Positions 44,264 through 56,170 of a DNA stretch of 64,000 nucleotides are shown in pieces (position 1 is the stretch's first letter; the number at the start of each line of letters is the position of its first letter). The position numbers were made by a program, and so were the translations under genes. A model generated the notes under the pieces. That model was given only the letters and a program-made list of their open reading frames with translations. It was not told where the DNA came from and ran no database searches. Origin of the DNA: Leguminivora glycinivorella (lineage: Eukaryota; Arthropoda; Insecta; Lepidoptera; Tortricidae); assembly GCF_023078275.1 (NCBI RefSeq), contig NC_062976.1, positions 3,038,001-3,102,000 on the forward strand. Reading direction: 5' to 3'.

Positions 44264-46106
44264 TTGATTAGATTAGACTTATTTATTTCTCATTGAATGG
44301 TTTTAATTCTGCTTATTTTTTTGCATAATTATTTTTTTCACTGCATAATTATCCTTAAATTCACACGAGTATAAAGCAAGTTCAAGAAGATTAAATTGGA
44401 CGATCGCAATTTTTTTGGAGACGAAAATTGAGTTAATTATCACTCAGTAGGTATGCCTGTCGGGTGAAACTTCTCGGAGTTCCTTAAAGTACCCTGTTTG
44501 TCTACTGTCTATTCTGTTATTTTATGCCAGTCTCATGAAAAACCAGTATCTCTCAATTTAACCCTATTACGGTCAAACATAACATAAACTACCTAAACCC
44601 CATCCTACCAAGTCCATAAACCCAGAAGTAGCCATCCGGACATCAGGTACGTACAAACGAGGCATAAAATTCCAAATTGCTAAAAGAGTACGTCCTCATG
44701 AGCTTAGTGAAACAAAGTTCCTAGTTATAAGAAGGTTAAAGGTAGATACGACCTTGTCGTACCAACTGAGTTTTCTTGTGGCCTACACGTCTCAACTTTG
44801 GTAGTACAGTTTACGAGTTTTGTGTTCTTTTGAGGACTGTTTCTAAGGGTCCCCCTACACTAGCGTCTCGCGAGCGTCGCGTCGGGCCAACTGTATGGGC
44901 AAAGCCTGACGCTGCTGTCGCACTAGTAATATCTTAAGTAGGGAGGCAACACGTCGAACGTGGTTCGCGGTAGGTCCTCAGTTGCGTTGCGAAGTACCCA
45001 ACTTTTTTAATCACTCGGCAAAACCTTTCAATATTGGGGTTTTCAGAAAAAGGAGAGTATACAACCGCCTTTGCCACCGCGTGGTATGAAGAAAAACCAC
45101 ACGCGTCAATTTTTGTTTTCCTGAGAAGCTTAAAGTTTACAATACGTTTTTCGACTCCCTACAAGGGTAAACAAAAAAATCCGACCCAAGCGGGCGGCCA
45201 TGATTGTTTCCACACCATATACTCGAAGTCTGCACTGACCATAATCCCTAATGAATTGGGACGCAAATGTGGAGTGACGCGTGACCGAAATAAGTGCAAA
45301 AAGTGTTTTGTTTGTCTTTCAGTTTTACATACCTACATGAATAAGTTTAATTCAAAAGTAGTAGCAAGTAGTAGGTAGTAAGTTTTTGTGAATCAACAAT
45401 GGCTTACCCAGTTATTTAGGTCTACCTGGTTTATAGGACCCAGCCGAAATTCGCGGGGAGTAAGGTTCGACCGAGGTTCTCGGCCGCGAATACATTGTAT
45501 GAAGTCTCGGTCGATAATCTCAGTCGGACCTTAGAGGGGAGTTACTACAGGTTTTCATCACCACCAAGTATAAGGCATGAAATAACACGTCTGCCAACCT
45601 CAAGAACTTCTCCAGATAAGTAAAAATAAAATGTTACAGATTGCGTTGAAACAATCTACATAAAGGCCACTTGAGACCAGGATTCCTTTGCTTCGTTCAA
45701 TATTCATTCATTCGTAACTCTTGGTCGTAAATACGAGTATGTATTTTTGCTCCCTTGTGACACAATGTAATGTTTTACTTCCGTATCTACTGTCGGCATA
45801 CATTGCCGGCCTAATTCACCAGGGATTAAAGGTCAGACTGGCTAGACTGTATGTCGATTACATTGTGCGGAACAATGGGTGACACAGTCATTTGGGTCGA
45901 CTTGGGTTTTTGTGTATCGACCTTTTTTAGGTTATATAACTGGAATTTTTTTGCTTTTGTTAAAAATCGTGGAAAGTAGTAGATTTGTACAAATGACCGT
46001 CTGCAGATATAAAAAGTTCCCAATGTCAGTAAGAATATTAGGTAAACGAAAAAAATGTGAGAGTCAGGTTAATAATTAAGAACTACCCTCGGTTATCATC
46101 TCAAAA
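44264..46106. other. mostly unique stretch, no gene recognised
   Basis: It contains a 114-codon open frame at 45034-45378 (+) with no recognisable motif, and the GC-rich left half of a possible MITE near 44860-44935 (CCCCCTACACTAGCGTC). Nothing else was identified. Confidence 0.4.
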
Positions 46107-46121
46107 GATTCATCTTAAAGG

Positions 46122-46215
46122 CCGGCAACGCACCTCCAACACTTCTGGTGTTTCGGGTGTTCATGGGCGGCAGTGATCGCTTACGACCTATCTGCTCGTT
46201 TGCCTCCTATCCCAG
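46122..46215 (-). repeat. dispersed repeat L
   Basis: AAGGCCGGCAACGCAC, CATGGGCGGCAGTGATCG and CTGCTCGTTTGCCTCCTA are a widespread lepidopteran repeat. Related pieces lie at 5995-6124, 49190-49240 and 50193-50285. Confidence 0.65.
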
Positions 46216-46606
46216 AAAATAATGGTACAAACGACAAATACACAGTTTGAAAATAAAAAAGGTACCTACCTACTTATACCAGTTTAGAATGATTCAGTTA
46301 TTTTCATTAGTCTGCTGCTTCAAAATATCGAGAGTTCGCCAAATATCAAGAAGGTAGAGTAGCTAATCATCGTCTTCATCCCGGTCAATTTAAGTTTAAT
46401 AAAAATACAAGAAATACTAGTAGGTCTTACTCCTCCTACTACTAGTTACAGCGAATGTGCATAGTTTCCAGCATAATTTATCAAGCTGGCAGCTTGTGAT
46501 TGCGCTGCATTCTTGCTGCGACGCATACATACTGCGACTTAATCGGGTCACGTGAAGTTGCACTGAACTAAACCGTATTGGGGTGAAATAAGGCGAAAAT
46601 TGTATA

Positions 46607-46820
46607 ATAGTACATTACGATACAAGTGCGGAAAGGAAGTTCGAAACGAGTGCGATAAATTAAAAGACAACCGAAAAGGGAGTGTTTTAAATCCACACGA
46701 GTTACGAATTTCCTTTTCAGATGTGTATCGTGCAACGTTTTTCAGTACAAATAGATGCCGCTAAGACTCCTCGAACTGGCAAGAAATGTACCACTACCCA
46801 CACTACCCGCAAAAGTACTG
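46607..46820 (+). repeat. dispersed repeat G, uninterrupted copy
   Basis: Matches 6627-6704 plus 6992-7040 (AGGGAGTGTTTTAAATC, TTACGAATTT, ACGTTTTTCAGTA). It gives the empty site for the MITE at 6705-6991. Confidence 0.65.
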
Positions 46821-48064
46821 CATTTGTACTGAAAAGTTTCTTTATTTACATATGTAAGTACTTACTATCGACGCGTTGTTCTTTCTGCTGATGTACCAAA
46901 TGGATGAAGTTGGTTACTATCTAATGATTGAGATGAATGGAGGCGCCAAATTTTCCAACTTATTTCTTTAGTAACTTGAATTATGAAAATGAATAGCCCG
47001 AAATGTGTTTGGTAAAAATATCCCCCAAGGTTTTGCCAATAGAAGAAAAACCAATCGCAATTTCAGTATTTGTTCAGGCTTGGAAGGCAAGAATTCCTCT
47101 GGTTGTTTATTTTGCTTCAAAGCCTCATCTAAAATTTCTTTCGTCGAATTCTGAGCTTTGTATGGAGTTTTGTTAAGGTATGATTTTCTTGTTTGATATT
47201 GGTTAAGATACGAGTTTTAGAAAGCGAGGTGGCCGAGGTAATCTGAAAGAGCTCGATATCAATGCCTCAATGGAGCGATATTAAAAGAAGGGTGACTGAT
47301 ATCTATACCTAGTTGAATTACTTTGGGAGAGAGATAAATTGCGTTATTGATTACTCGAGATTAGAGTATTGAGAAAAGATTGTGATATTTCAAGATGAAT
47401 TTTATTTAGAAAACTAAACGTCAGTGAGCAATACAAATTTAGGAAAGCTTGTAAATTGTAAATGATTGTGATCTTTGAAATCGACTGAGGAATTCAGCTT
47501 ATTGCCTTAATATTATTTTAAATATTTTAGTGACTTATTTTTTGACTGTGCGCTGACATTTTTGTTGCAAAACATTAATTTCGCGACTAGTAATCTCATA
47601 AATTACGAGTCTTTTATGTTACGGCGTCAGTTTCAGTAATTAACTAAGGAAGCAAAATTGCATCAAGTTTTTCAATTATGACATATTGTTTTCAACCTTA
47701 TTCGAAGGAATATAGAACTTTTAGTTGTGTGAATTTAATGTTGTGAAAAATAATACAGCACATAATATTTAAAATAAAAAGTTTCAGTACAAAGGCGAAC
47801 TTATCCCTTTAAGGGATCTCTTCCAGTTAACCTTTGAGCATTTGAGGTAATAACTTTAGTAATTATTCAGCAAAGTTGTCTAGTTAGTGCATTCGTGCAT
47901 CGCCGGAGTTTATGTAAATATAGCTTTCAGGACACTTTAGTTTCAGAACTGTGAATATTTTAATAATAACGATGTGAGTATTTATTTTACCTAGACACCG
48001 CATTATGAAGCGTTTATGGTGCCCAATTGCGATGAATATTCATATAAACCATAGATGCAAAGTA
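46821..48064. other. unique AT-rich stretch, nothing recognised
   Basis: No open frame of note, no inverted repeat and no repeat family shared with the rest of the window was seen. Confidence 0.4.
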
Positions 48065-48265
48065 TTTCATTAGGTAATGAACTCAGTGAAATCCACTGAG
48101 TTGTCCGTCCATCAATTTTTGTAAGTTGAAGTCAACAAAAACATTAAAAATGCCCGCATGATATTGAAGCAACGTTTATGGTGGACTCACAGGCCAATTG
48201 GCTGACACGCTCGGCCGCCATACAAATAAATGAACTTGTTTCTTCTATCTAAATCTAATTCTGTG
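48065..48265 (-). repeat. dispersed repeat J
   Basis: Inverted relative to 10615-10895: shares CAGTGAAATCCACTGAGTTG, TTTTTGTAAGTTGAAGTCAA, TGACACGCTCGGC and GAACTTGTTTCTTCTATCTA. Confidence 0.7.
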
Positions 48266-48327
48266 TATAACACGGTGTGGCAGCGCGATGCCGTGATGGC
48301 ACGCTGTCCCTGTTAGACAGTGTTATA

Positions 48328-48584
48328 GGGCATTTTCAGAATTTGGGACCCCACAATTAGCGTAAGTTGTTAACAAAAATTAACTAACTGTCAGTTTTGT
48401 GACGACAATTAAGCATGAAATTTCTATAAAAATATTGTTTTTGTGTTAAATACATAAACTTTGAGCGATAATCTACATTCTGAATGTGAAAAATGATAAT
48501 TTTTATACAGATTTTATGCTTAATTGTCGTTACAAAACTGACAGCGAGTTAATTTTTGTTAACAACTTACGCTAATTGGGGTGT
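48328..48584. mobile_element. second copy of the intron-1 MITE
   Basis: The left end GGGCATTTTCAGAATTTGGG is intact. The right end stops at AATTGGGGTGTC, so the terminal bases have decayed. Same internal arms as 40902-41176. Confidence 0.7.
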
Positions 48585-50192
48585 CTCAGTAAAATATCAC
48601 GATTTAGTAGTAGTAACATTTAACGTTGGCTTTTCGAAGTACGGAACCCTAAAAAAAAAAAATAAAGGTCACATATATTTGAAAATCATTTTGTTTGAAA
48701 GTTTTGGCATCAGGTATTTTAAAATTTTACGTAACACGTACATATTTCTCTATTATTTCGCAGAATTGAACACAACCGGGCACTATAGGTAAATAGTAAA
48801 TCTAAAGACGTAAACATACTCGTACCTAATCCAAGAGTGAATTCGTTAGCCCTAGGCAAGTAGGTCGAGTCGAGTGCTTGAATGCCCTGCTTCCAATTCC
48901 CAAAATAAACTACCTATTGTTGACTTTTTCACATTTTACCTATACTAGAAACCTAAAGCTGCTTTTTCCACTTTCAGTCATTTACAGGGCCTTGTACTTA
49001 CTTACTTAGAACCCTACATAATGTCAAAGATGTCAAGACAAGTCTATCTGTAACATTTTTGGGGAATATACTATAGGCTTGTCTTGACATCTGCAAGATG
49101 GGGTTTAAAAATTATGCGCATAGCCCACATAGCCCTATAAATCCTGTAAACGACAAATAAAACTACAACTGAACTGGAACTGGAGAACTTTTTTTTTATT
49201 TTATGAAATAGGCAGCAAACGAGCAGACGAGCCGCCTGGAGTGGAAAAGTGACATATATTTTTAGCAAGCATTAAACATAAATGTGAAATGGGAGGCATG
49301 TTCTTATTTATTAAGAGTTTTAAGACTTTACGTTTTTGTTGACTTCATATAAGTGCCAAGTTCTTTGTAGAATATTCAACTTCAAGATATGAAAATGCTA
49401 GCCATGTCAATAACGCAATACGTTATAAAAATGGGATGCCAAATGTTGGTCTACAGAAAACTAACCCCAAACACCAAAAGGCTGATAATGCTTGATACCC
49501 CCTTCCAAAACGTTCCAACATTATTCGCCCTTAAAAGCTCCATTAAAACTGCAATTTCTTGGTCTATTTGTCACAACATGCTTCGATGCACATCACTAAA
49601 TAAACAGCACGTTATTCCAAAGCTGTAAGTTATAGAATTGTGCACATATTTAGGGTACATGCATGTATATTAATGGTCTTTGAAACCTCGTATGTTATTA
49701 AGAATTGAAGGACAGATACGACGTTTTTGAAAATAGAATAACAATACACCGCAATTCGTCGATAATCGTAGCGTATCGAACTTCCGCGAGGGAAATTACT
49801 ACTGTCATTTTTGCAAAGTCGTATCTTAACCAAGTGTAGTATTCCAAAAGTAATCTTATGATCTATGTAGCAGAGTTTATGTTACAAGTTCAATGTACTA
49901 GGGTAATGAGAGATTAGAATTTTATGGGTTGCTATTATGTTTTCGGCTGCAACTTACCTTTTTGTTGCGTGTTTTCGTGGAAAAATTCTGGATTACCTAC
50001 CGTACTTGTTTTGGCACGTGTTACATTTTTGTGTGTCGAATTTAAAAATGACTCTTTTACCCGAGGGACTGGATTTAACAAAAAAAAAGGAATAAAGACA
50101 GAAAAAACTTAGGGGATGGTAATCGTACCGTAGCTAAGGGTATGGGCGCGCACTCTAAAGGTAGCTTTGAATGTTGATGTGGCTAAAAGAGT
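48585..50192. other. mostly unique stretch with a repeat L fragment
   Basis: A poly-T run plus GCAAACGAGCAGACGAGCCG (49190-49240) is repeat L. A short inverted pair GTCAAGACAAG / CTTGTCTTGAC spans 49034-49088. The open frames at 49389-49628 and 49924-50112 have no recognisable motif. Confidence 0.4.
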
Positions 50193-50285
50193 TTTTTTTT
50201 TTTTTTTTATGAAATAGGCAGCAAACGAGCAGACGAGCCGCCTGATGGAAAGCAGTCATCGCCGCCCATGGACATAAGCAACAGT
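50193..50285 (+). repeat. dispersed repeat L
   Basis: A run of T, then GCAAACGAGCAGACGAGCCG and CATCGCCGCCCATGG. Confidence 0.65.
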
Positions 50286-50461
50286 TAAAAGTGCTTTGCA
50301 AATAAGTTGGCTGTTTTTTTGCGTAGTTAAACTTTCATATTCTAGTTTCACAGTGCCTTTGAGTAAACTGTATGTATTATAATCACAGATACTTTTAGAT
50401 AAAAATTCGCTTGCAAGTTCTCGCAACTAGTAAATGGGCCCTTAGGCAATTAATCAAACAG

Positions 50462-50690
50462 GTTTGCGGTCCTGGGTTCGAATCCCGGTAAGGGCATTTA
50501 TTTGTGTGATGAGCACAGATATTTGTTCCTGAGCCATGGATGTTTTCTATGTATATAAGTATGTATTTATCTATTTAAGTATGTATATCGTCGCTTAGCA
50601 CCCATAGTACAAGCTTTGCTTAGTTTGGGGCTAAGTTGATCTGTGTAAGGTGTCTCCGATATTTCATTTATTTATTTATTTAATGTGTTC
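50462..50690 (+). mobile_element. SINE-2 copy, 5' truncated
   Basis: The tRNA-like B box GGGTTCGAATCCCGG is followed by TAAGGGCATTTATTTGTGTG, the common body and a TTTATTTATTTATTTAA tail. Confidence 0.85.
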
Positions 50691-51237
50691 CTTGTTCAAA
50701 TGTCTTGCAGCGTGAATAACTATAATCGACACTTTGTCGGCCACATTCCCGTCACGCGTCACTTTCTCTGGCCCTACGGAGCCCTACGGTGTCGTACAGG
50801 TGTGGGGTCCGTTTCCGGAAGCCGCCATGTTTGTTAAGCGCCAGTTCCGGCGCGTGCGCAGGCCGGAATGACGGACACTCGCTGACGAGCCGGTAATTGA
50901 TGAACGAGGTAGTGGCGATAAATGACGTGCGTTAATGGGTGACGGTGTATAATGAATTGTTGATGGGATTGGGATTCCCAACTTGGGAAGTGTTGGAAAG
51001 GCAATAAGACATATTGAATATTGAGAGTACTTAATATATTATGTTAAGGATAAACTTTATAAAAAAAAAAGCTCAAACACGTAAATGGGTGAATCAACTT
51101 TTTCTTTCCTGTTATTTTTTCTTGAGTCCTGTTATTGCTATGGTTGCGGTAACACCCCTGAGTCACGTGACTGGTTTTACGCAAAATTATGCATACGAAA
51201 TTTTTTGGCGTTTCGAAGAAGCACATAAAAGAACCGA
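50691..51237. other. GC-richer stretch, nothing recognised
   Basis: 50720-50930 is richer in GC than its surroundings and could be a CpG-bearing regulatory region. No open frame or repeat supports a specific call. Confidence 0.3.
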
Positions 51238-51563
51238 TCATCATCCTCCTTGCTTTATCCTGGCATTTGCCACGGCTCATGGAAGCCTGGGGTCCGCTTA
51301 GACAACTTATCCCAAGATTTGGCGTAAGCACTAGTTTTTACGAAAGCGACTGGCATTTGACCTTCCAACCCGAAGGGTAAACTAGACATTGGAATTAGTC
51401 CGGTTTCCTCACGATGTTTTCCTTTACCGAAAAGCGACTGGCAAATATTAAATGACATTTCGCACATAAATTCCGAAAAACTCATTGGTGCAAGCCGGGT
51501 TTCGAACCCGTGATCTTCGGATCGGAAGTCGCACGCTCTTACCGCTAGTTCACCAGCGCTTCT
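51238..51563 (-). mobile_element. SINE-1, near full length
   Basis: The minus strand has a tRNA-like head with GGTGAACTAGCGGTAAGAGC (A-box region) and GGGTTCGAAACCCGGC (B box). The body contains GGGTTGGAAGGTCAAATGCC and the tail is AAGGAGGATGATGA. The tail resembles RTE LINE 3' ends. Confidence 0.9.
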
Positions 51564-51644
51564 AGAACAACATTATTCAAAAATTCAAATGTACATTCGA
51601 AGCAGTCTATCCTCCTGGATCCTGATACCCTCGTACGAGTACAT

Positions 51645-51740
51645 AGATAGATAGATAGATACATTTATTGGGACTAATCATAATTGTAACAGTGTTTGAC
51701 GAAAAAAAAAAAAGAAAAAAAAAAAGAAAAAAAAATACAA
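51645..51740. repeat. TAGA microsatellite and A/G-rich run
   Basis: Tandem TAGA (51649-51672) is followed by GAAAAAAAAAAAAG-type sequence to about 51735. Confidence 0.9.
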
Positions 51741-51894
51741 TCCTTCAAATAAAATTCCAATAAAATGATGTCTAATTTGATCTAAGGAACTTGATGCCAT
51801 TTTGTACAGGTTTGAACTTTTACAAGAATAAAAGAAAGTTCTAAATTCAAAAGTACAAAAATTTGCCAGGGATCCATGAGGCTATAGCGCTATA

Positions 51895-52350
51895 ATAGTT
51901 ATTTGTAGTTGTTGTTTTGTTTGTAGTTATTTGCAAGGGGGCAAAGTTGTATTTTAACGCCGAGTGTGGAATTGATAAACGAGCAAGTGAAAGGATTCTA
52001 TAGTTGAACCACGAGCGAAGCGAGTGGTTCGAGAATAGAATCCTGAACTTGCGAGTTTTTTAACACACGAGAAGTAAAATACATTTGCACCCGAGTGTAA
52101 CACAAAACTTTTCCCCTCACTATAGCGAGGAAACTACAACGCAAAAAATGCGTTTATCACTGCTTCCAGTAGTTCTACAGGTGGTAAATCATCTTTATTA
52201 CTAGATTCACCTACTTTTATCAATTTTAAAGCAGTTAATTTGACTTTATTCAAGGTCAAATTACTTTACCCACTAGTGGATAAAATGCGTTTTTATCCGC
52301 TGGTATTAAAGGACAAAACACGTGTTTCTGAGCTAGTGAGGGGAAAAATT
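51895..52350 (-). mobile_element. repeat A copy, near full length
   Basis: Begins AATAGTTATTTG and GGGGGCAAAGTTG, carries the CACGAGCGAAGCGAGTGG snapback, ends GAGCTAGTGAGGGGAAAAAT. Confidence 0.85.
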
Positions 52351-52988
52351 ATACACAACTCTCTAATTTGCACAGCTTTGCAATCCTTTTCTGCTTGTCC
52401 CACTTGACATATTGCAGGCTCAGCGAACGAATTCTGCCTTTGACGCAAACCCACATTAGCCGGGCCTTACGACTCTTACGAATGCAGAAACTTTGGGACT
52501 GGCTTGCGCATTAAGTCCAGAGACTCCAGAGTAAGCTATTAGCTTGTAAATCAGAAAAACTATTTAACCTTTTAATCGCCACAGTCATGAGACAAACAAT
52601 AAGATCAAGTTCATTTCGCCGAAGTCTGATAAATAAGACAAATCATCGTATACCTTTGTACTACCGGCGGCGACATCAGCACGGTGATAATAATTAAACA
52701 AGTCATTAAATAGATATTTCTTTTGAAACCCAGAAGCATTTGTTTGGTTCTTTTAATGTAAAACCCAGTTACTTAATAAACGTTTAAAATTGATATCGCA
52801 TATTATAGTAGCTGCCAAGATTTTTTTTTGTAAACAATCCGAAATTATACTGTACTGACTTGAAACCATTTCTGGCGGATGACACGCATTAAGGTTTTTT
52901 ACGTGTTCTGTATGTCATTTGACACGGGTACCGTGTCATGAAAAAGTTTTTCGCCAAGCGTAACGTTTTCGAAAATAGAACACGCAAC
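52351..52988. other. unique stretch, nothing recognised
   Basis: Short possible coding-like reading on the minus strand near 52380-52520, but it has no family motif and I do not call it. Confidence 0.3.
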
Positions 52989-53118
52989 TGGCCCCGTAGC
53001 CGAATGGCATTTCTCCGACGCCAAACGAAAGCGATACGACGCTGGCTCTGTCGCGCCAATACGCAAGCGCGATAGAGATAGATATCTAAGCGCTTCGTTT
53101 CGTGAGCGCGTGAGCGAC
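52989..53118. mobile_element. MITE E copy, right end missing
   Basis: CCCCGTAGCCGAATGGC, TGGCTCTGTCGCGCC and CAATACGCAAGCGCGATAG match 54129-54250, 54403-54545 and 63686-63840. Confidence 0.75.
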
Positions 53119-53135
53119 TAGATCGGTTCATCTAA

Positions 53136-53227
53136 CACCGTGTCTTGCGTGGGCGACGGTCGCGCGACGGCGATGCGACGCATACGGAATCAAACCTTAT
53201 CGATATGGAAGTATGAGATGCGACGGC
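53136..53227. mobile_element. Harbinger-like MITE, internal-deletion form
   Basis: ACCGTGTCTTGCGTGGGCG left end, GCGACGGCG right end, flanked by TAA on both sides. Most of the right arm is missing. Confidence 0.7.
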
Positions 53228-53230
53228 GTA

Positions 53231-53639
53231 ATTCATCACGATCGTTCATCAATTCAATAAGATATACTCCTAAACCCATCTAAAGCTACTTTTAATGGAG
53301 TTCAACATTCAATTAATTTGTCAAATATCTAAATTTACTTAGGAAGAGAACGGCCTATTTGTCTTCAAAATATACATGTTTATTATACATTAAAGAAGAT
53401 GGATAGTCCTTAAATGGTTCATTGCAGCCAGGATTTACGTCAGATAATAAATCAAGTATAACTGTCATTTACGAAGACGGGTGCTCTAGTTCTTATTGTC
53501 ATGCTAATAAAGGTTAGATTTGTGAGGTTCATGTGTCTTTGTGAGGTTCGTCGATGCGAGTTAACTACTTGAAATACGAGGCGGGAGCGAGGGCGCGATG
53601 GTGATATACTGAAATTATTTTATTAACATGATATTTATA
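53231..53639. other. unique stretch, nothing recognised
   Basis: No frame, inverted repeat or shared family was seen. Confidence 0.3.
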
Positions 53640-53905
53640 TTATAAAACTGAAATAGATATCATACACTAAAGATAAAGCGATCAAGCCCACTGGTGGCGA
53701 AGCCGGGAATCGAACCCGGGTCTCCAGCACGGGAAGCATGGTCGCGCGATAGACGATAAAATATCAGGCCGTCCCTATCGCACTATTAGTAAGTGCGATA
53801 GGGACGGCCAGATGTTTTATCATTTATCGCGCGACCATGCTTCCCGTGCAGTTAACGCGACTGACGTGATAAACCGCTACACCATCTGGACCGCCAGCGA
53901 CCGAG
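53640..53905 (-). mobile_element. SINE-3 with a foldback insert in its tRNA-like head
   Basis: The minus strand has a tRNA-Val-like D-arm TGGTGTAGCGGTTTATCAC and, after a 123-bp insert, the B box GGGTTCGATTCCCGG. The tail GATATCTATTTCAGTTT is shared with 55778-55935. Confidence 0.7.
53728..53850. mobile_element. foldback MITE in the SINE-3 head
   Basis: Arms GCACGGGAAGCATGGTCGCG and inverse; centre GTGCGATAGGGACGGCC pairs with GGCCGTCCCTATCGCAC. A half-copy lies at 54598-54655. Confidence 0.75.
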
Positions 53906-54128
53906 CTGCCAGCGGTCAAGGTTAGAGACCTACAATTATATGTAGATCACTTAGGCACTTGTACAGTAGATTGGATTTGGCAGTAACGTGTAGGCGCAGC
54001 GCAGGCAATCGTTCTTGACTTCATCGGGGATATTGGAGCGGGATTTGGGTCAATCGCTCGTTAATACAAGACCTAGACTAGACGTAATTGGAACAAACAC
54101 GGCAAGCTGCGTTTTCACTTTGTGTTCA

Positions 54129-54250
54129 GGCCCCGTAGCCGAATGGCATTTCTCCGACGCCAAACGAAAGCGATACGCCGCTGGCTCTGTCGCGCCAATA
54201 CGCAAGCGCGATAGAGAGTATGATATCTACCTAGCCGCTCATCGTTTCGT
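54129..54250. mobile_element. MITE E copy
   Basis: Same blocks as 52989-53118 (CCCCGTAGCCGAATGGC onward). A long open frame across this region is an artefact of MITE sequence. Confidence 0.7.
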
Positions 54251-54402
54251 TTTTAAATTTGAGCTTTTTGTTTACAGGTGGAGCAATTGTGCGAAAAACA
54301 CGCGCTGCTTTCGGGTCTGTTACTTGGTCGATACTGATCGGGCACGGCGAGCGCCCGCGCTTATATCAGTGCAAATACTAGGAAGGCTGGCCACCGCGAG
54401 CG

Positions 54403-54545
54403 TCGAATGGCATTTCTCCGACGCGAAACGAAAACGAAACGCCTTGAAAGGTAGTCTAGCTCTGTCGCGCCAATACGCAAGAGCGAAAGAGATATAATAT
54501 CTACTAGCGTTTCGTTTCGTGAGCGTTTGTACCATTCGGCTACGC
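54403..54545. mobile_element. MITE E copy with both ends
   Basis: GTCGAATGGCATTTCTCCG at the left and ACCATTCGGCTACGC at the right form the inverted ends. Confidence 0.75.
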
Positions 54546-54597
54546 ACCCTGAACAGTTCTAAGCGAGCATTCGTTCGTATGAAAGCCAAGCAGGCAA

Positions 54598-54655
54598 GGA
54601 CGGTCGCGTGATAAACGATATGACGTCAGGCCGTCCTTTTCGCACTATTTGTAAG
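54598..54655. mobile_element. half of the 53728-53850 foldback MITE
   Basis: GGTCGCGTGATAAACGAT, CAGGCCGTCC and TCGCACTATT match one arm. Confidence 0.55.
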
Positions 54656-54663
54656 TAGGTAGG

Positions 54664-54762
54664 CAGGCAACTGAAACTTAGTAGTTCATGTGCTCTGCCT
54701 ACCCCTTTACGGAATACAGGCGTGATCATATCTATGCATGTATATGTATGTATTGTACGATA
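54664..54762 (+). mobile_element. retroposon R1, 3' end only
   Basis: TTCATGTGCTCTGCCTACCC, CAGGCGTGATC and a TATGTATG-like tail. Confidence 0.65.
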
Positions 54763-54983
54763 GGGACTGGGGAATTTGTCTTTCTGTGTTAGAATAACGA
54801 TTTGTAGGTTCTTCCAGAGTTTTATGATGAAGCGAAATAAGGCAAACAATCGACATACCTAATATTTTCAATTCTCTTTAGACAAAACAAAACTTTCCTT
54901 TTAATTAAAGACTCCGCCAACGAACTTCTGCAATCTAATTTTAAGTTTTTAGAACGGTGTCTAAAGATCAATATAGGTAACTA

Positions 54984-55165
54984 AGATACAGCGGGCAAAT
55001 CTCGACTGGGGGACAAATGTAACTGGTCCATGTTTTACAATGTTTGCATTATTGAATAGAGTGTCCATTGATTATATATGGTAGGCGTGTTCAGTGGAAA
55101 CATGTAGAACTCAACATCATAGTGTAATAAATTGAATTAGTTACAAATGCTGTACCTTATGGATA
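54984..55165. mobile_element. GGGGCAAAT MITE, longer copy
   Basis: ACAGCGGGCAAATCTCGACT at left; AACTCAACATCATAGTGTAA and GCTGTACCTTA at right match 11661-11765, with extra sequence between. Confidence 0.6.
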
Positions 55166-55394
55166 AGAGAAGTGAGGAAGCGATTGAGCAATAAACTAAA
55201 TAAGTCCTATTTATTTTTACAACCGATTAACGGTTATAAATATTACCAATTTGTCCGACCATGCTATTGTATAAATGGCCCAATTCGAACAAATTCTTTT
55301 AGGATAGGACAACGACACGATACCGATTCATTCTGATTCAAAGTGTCATTTTTCTAACCAAAATACTGACAAAACAACCCCCCCCCCCCACATT

Positions 55395-55560
55395 TTGGAC
55401 CGATTTTTATCAAACATAAAAACATCGAAAATAGATAAAAAAAACTCCCGACTAATTCAGCTTTCAAACAAAAAAAAACATAAGTTGATGGTTCATCCGT
55501 TCGAAAGCTACCATGCCATAGATACTTGTAGACAGACAGGCAGACACGTCAAAATAGTGA
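55395..55560 (-). repeat. dispersed repeat D
   Basis: Minus-strand blocks GATGAACCATC, GAAAGCTGAATTAGTCGGGA; see 40290-40440. Confidence 0.5.
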
Positions 55561-55777
55561 TGTGCAAGTTGCGGAAACTTTCCAAAAAAATCTTAAATTT
55601 CTTTCACGAAAAATAAAGGGAATTAAAATTTGTGAAATGGAAAGTTTCCATCCATACAAACGTCCATACAAAGTATAGAAATTTTCCGAAGTTTTTGACA
55701 AAATTTTACTTTGAAATCAGTACGATAAGTTCCCCGTCGCTTTTGCGTCGGGGGTTAATAAGATGCCGATTATTAGT

Positions 55778-55935
55778 AAATATAAACTGAAATAAATGTC
55801 ATATACAAAGAAAAAATGACCAAGGCCTTGTCCAAAGCTGGATTCGAACCAGCGTCCTCCGTTATCGCGACGGATGCCTCAAAACTCGGCCATTCGGTCA
55901 CGGTGGCAAGGGTCGAATTTCCGAAGGCCAAGGCG
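55778..55935 (-). mobile_element. SINE-3 copy with a different tRNA-like head
   Basis: The head reads GACCGAATGGCCGAG and GCTGGTTCGAATCCAGC (serine/leucine-like). The tail ATGACATTTATTTCAGTTT is shared with 53640-53905 and a tail fragment at 56111-56135. Confidence 0.75.
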
Positions 55936-56037
55936 CCCCCTGCCATCTCTGAGATAGAACCGAAACATCGATCTCCTAACTGAATCAACTCATGTGATTA
56001 CGAGTTAGCGAAGAGAGATGGCGCAGCCATGCTAATT

Positions 56038-56170
56038 CTTAGAACAAATTAAATTATCCTCATAGAAAATAATTTAATTTGTATTTTTAGTAGACACACT
56101 ACTATTTTAACTATAAACTGAAATAAATGTCATATATATTTTCTATGAGGATAATTTAATTTGTTCTAAG
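56038..56170. repeat. perfect 34-bp inverted repeat around a SINE-3 tail
   Basis: 56038-56071 (CTTAGAACAAATTAAATTAT...) is exactly inverted at 56137-56170, with a SINE-3 tail fragment between the arms. Confidence 0.85.

Noticed and set aside
45034..45378. Possible unique gene (114 codons)
   Set aside because: No motif, splice or family evidence; left as unassigned.
54015..54497. 160-codon plus-strand frame
   Set aside because: It runs across two MITE E copies and has no protein motif.
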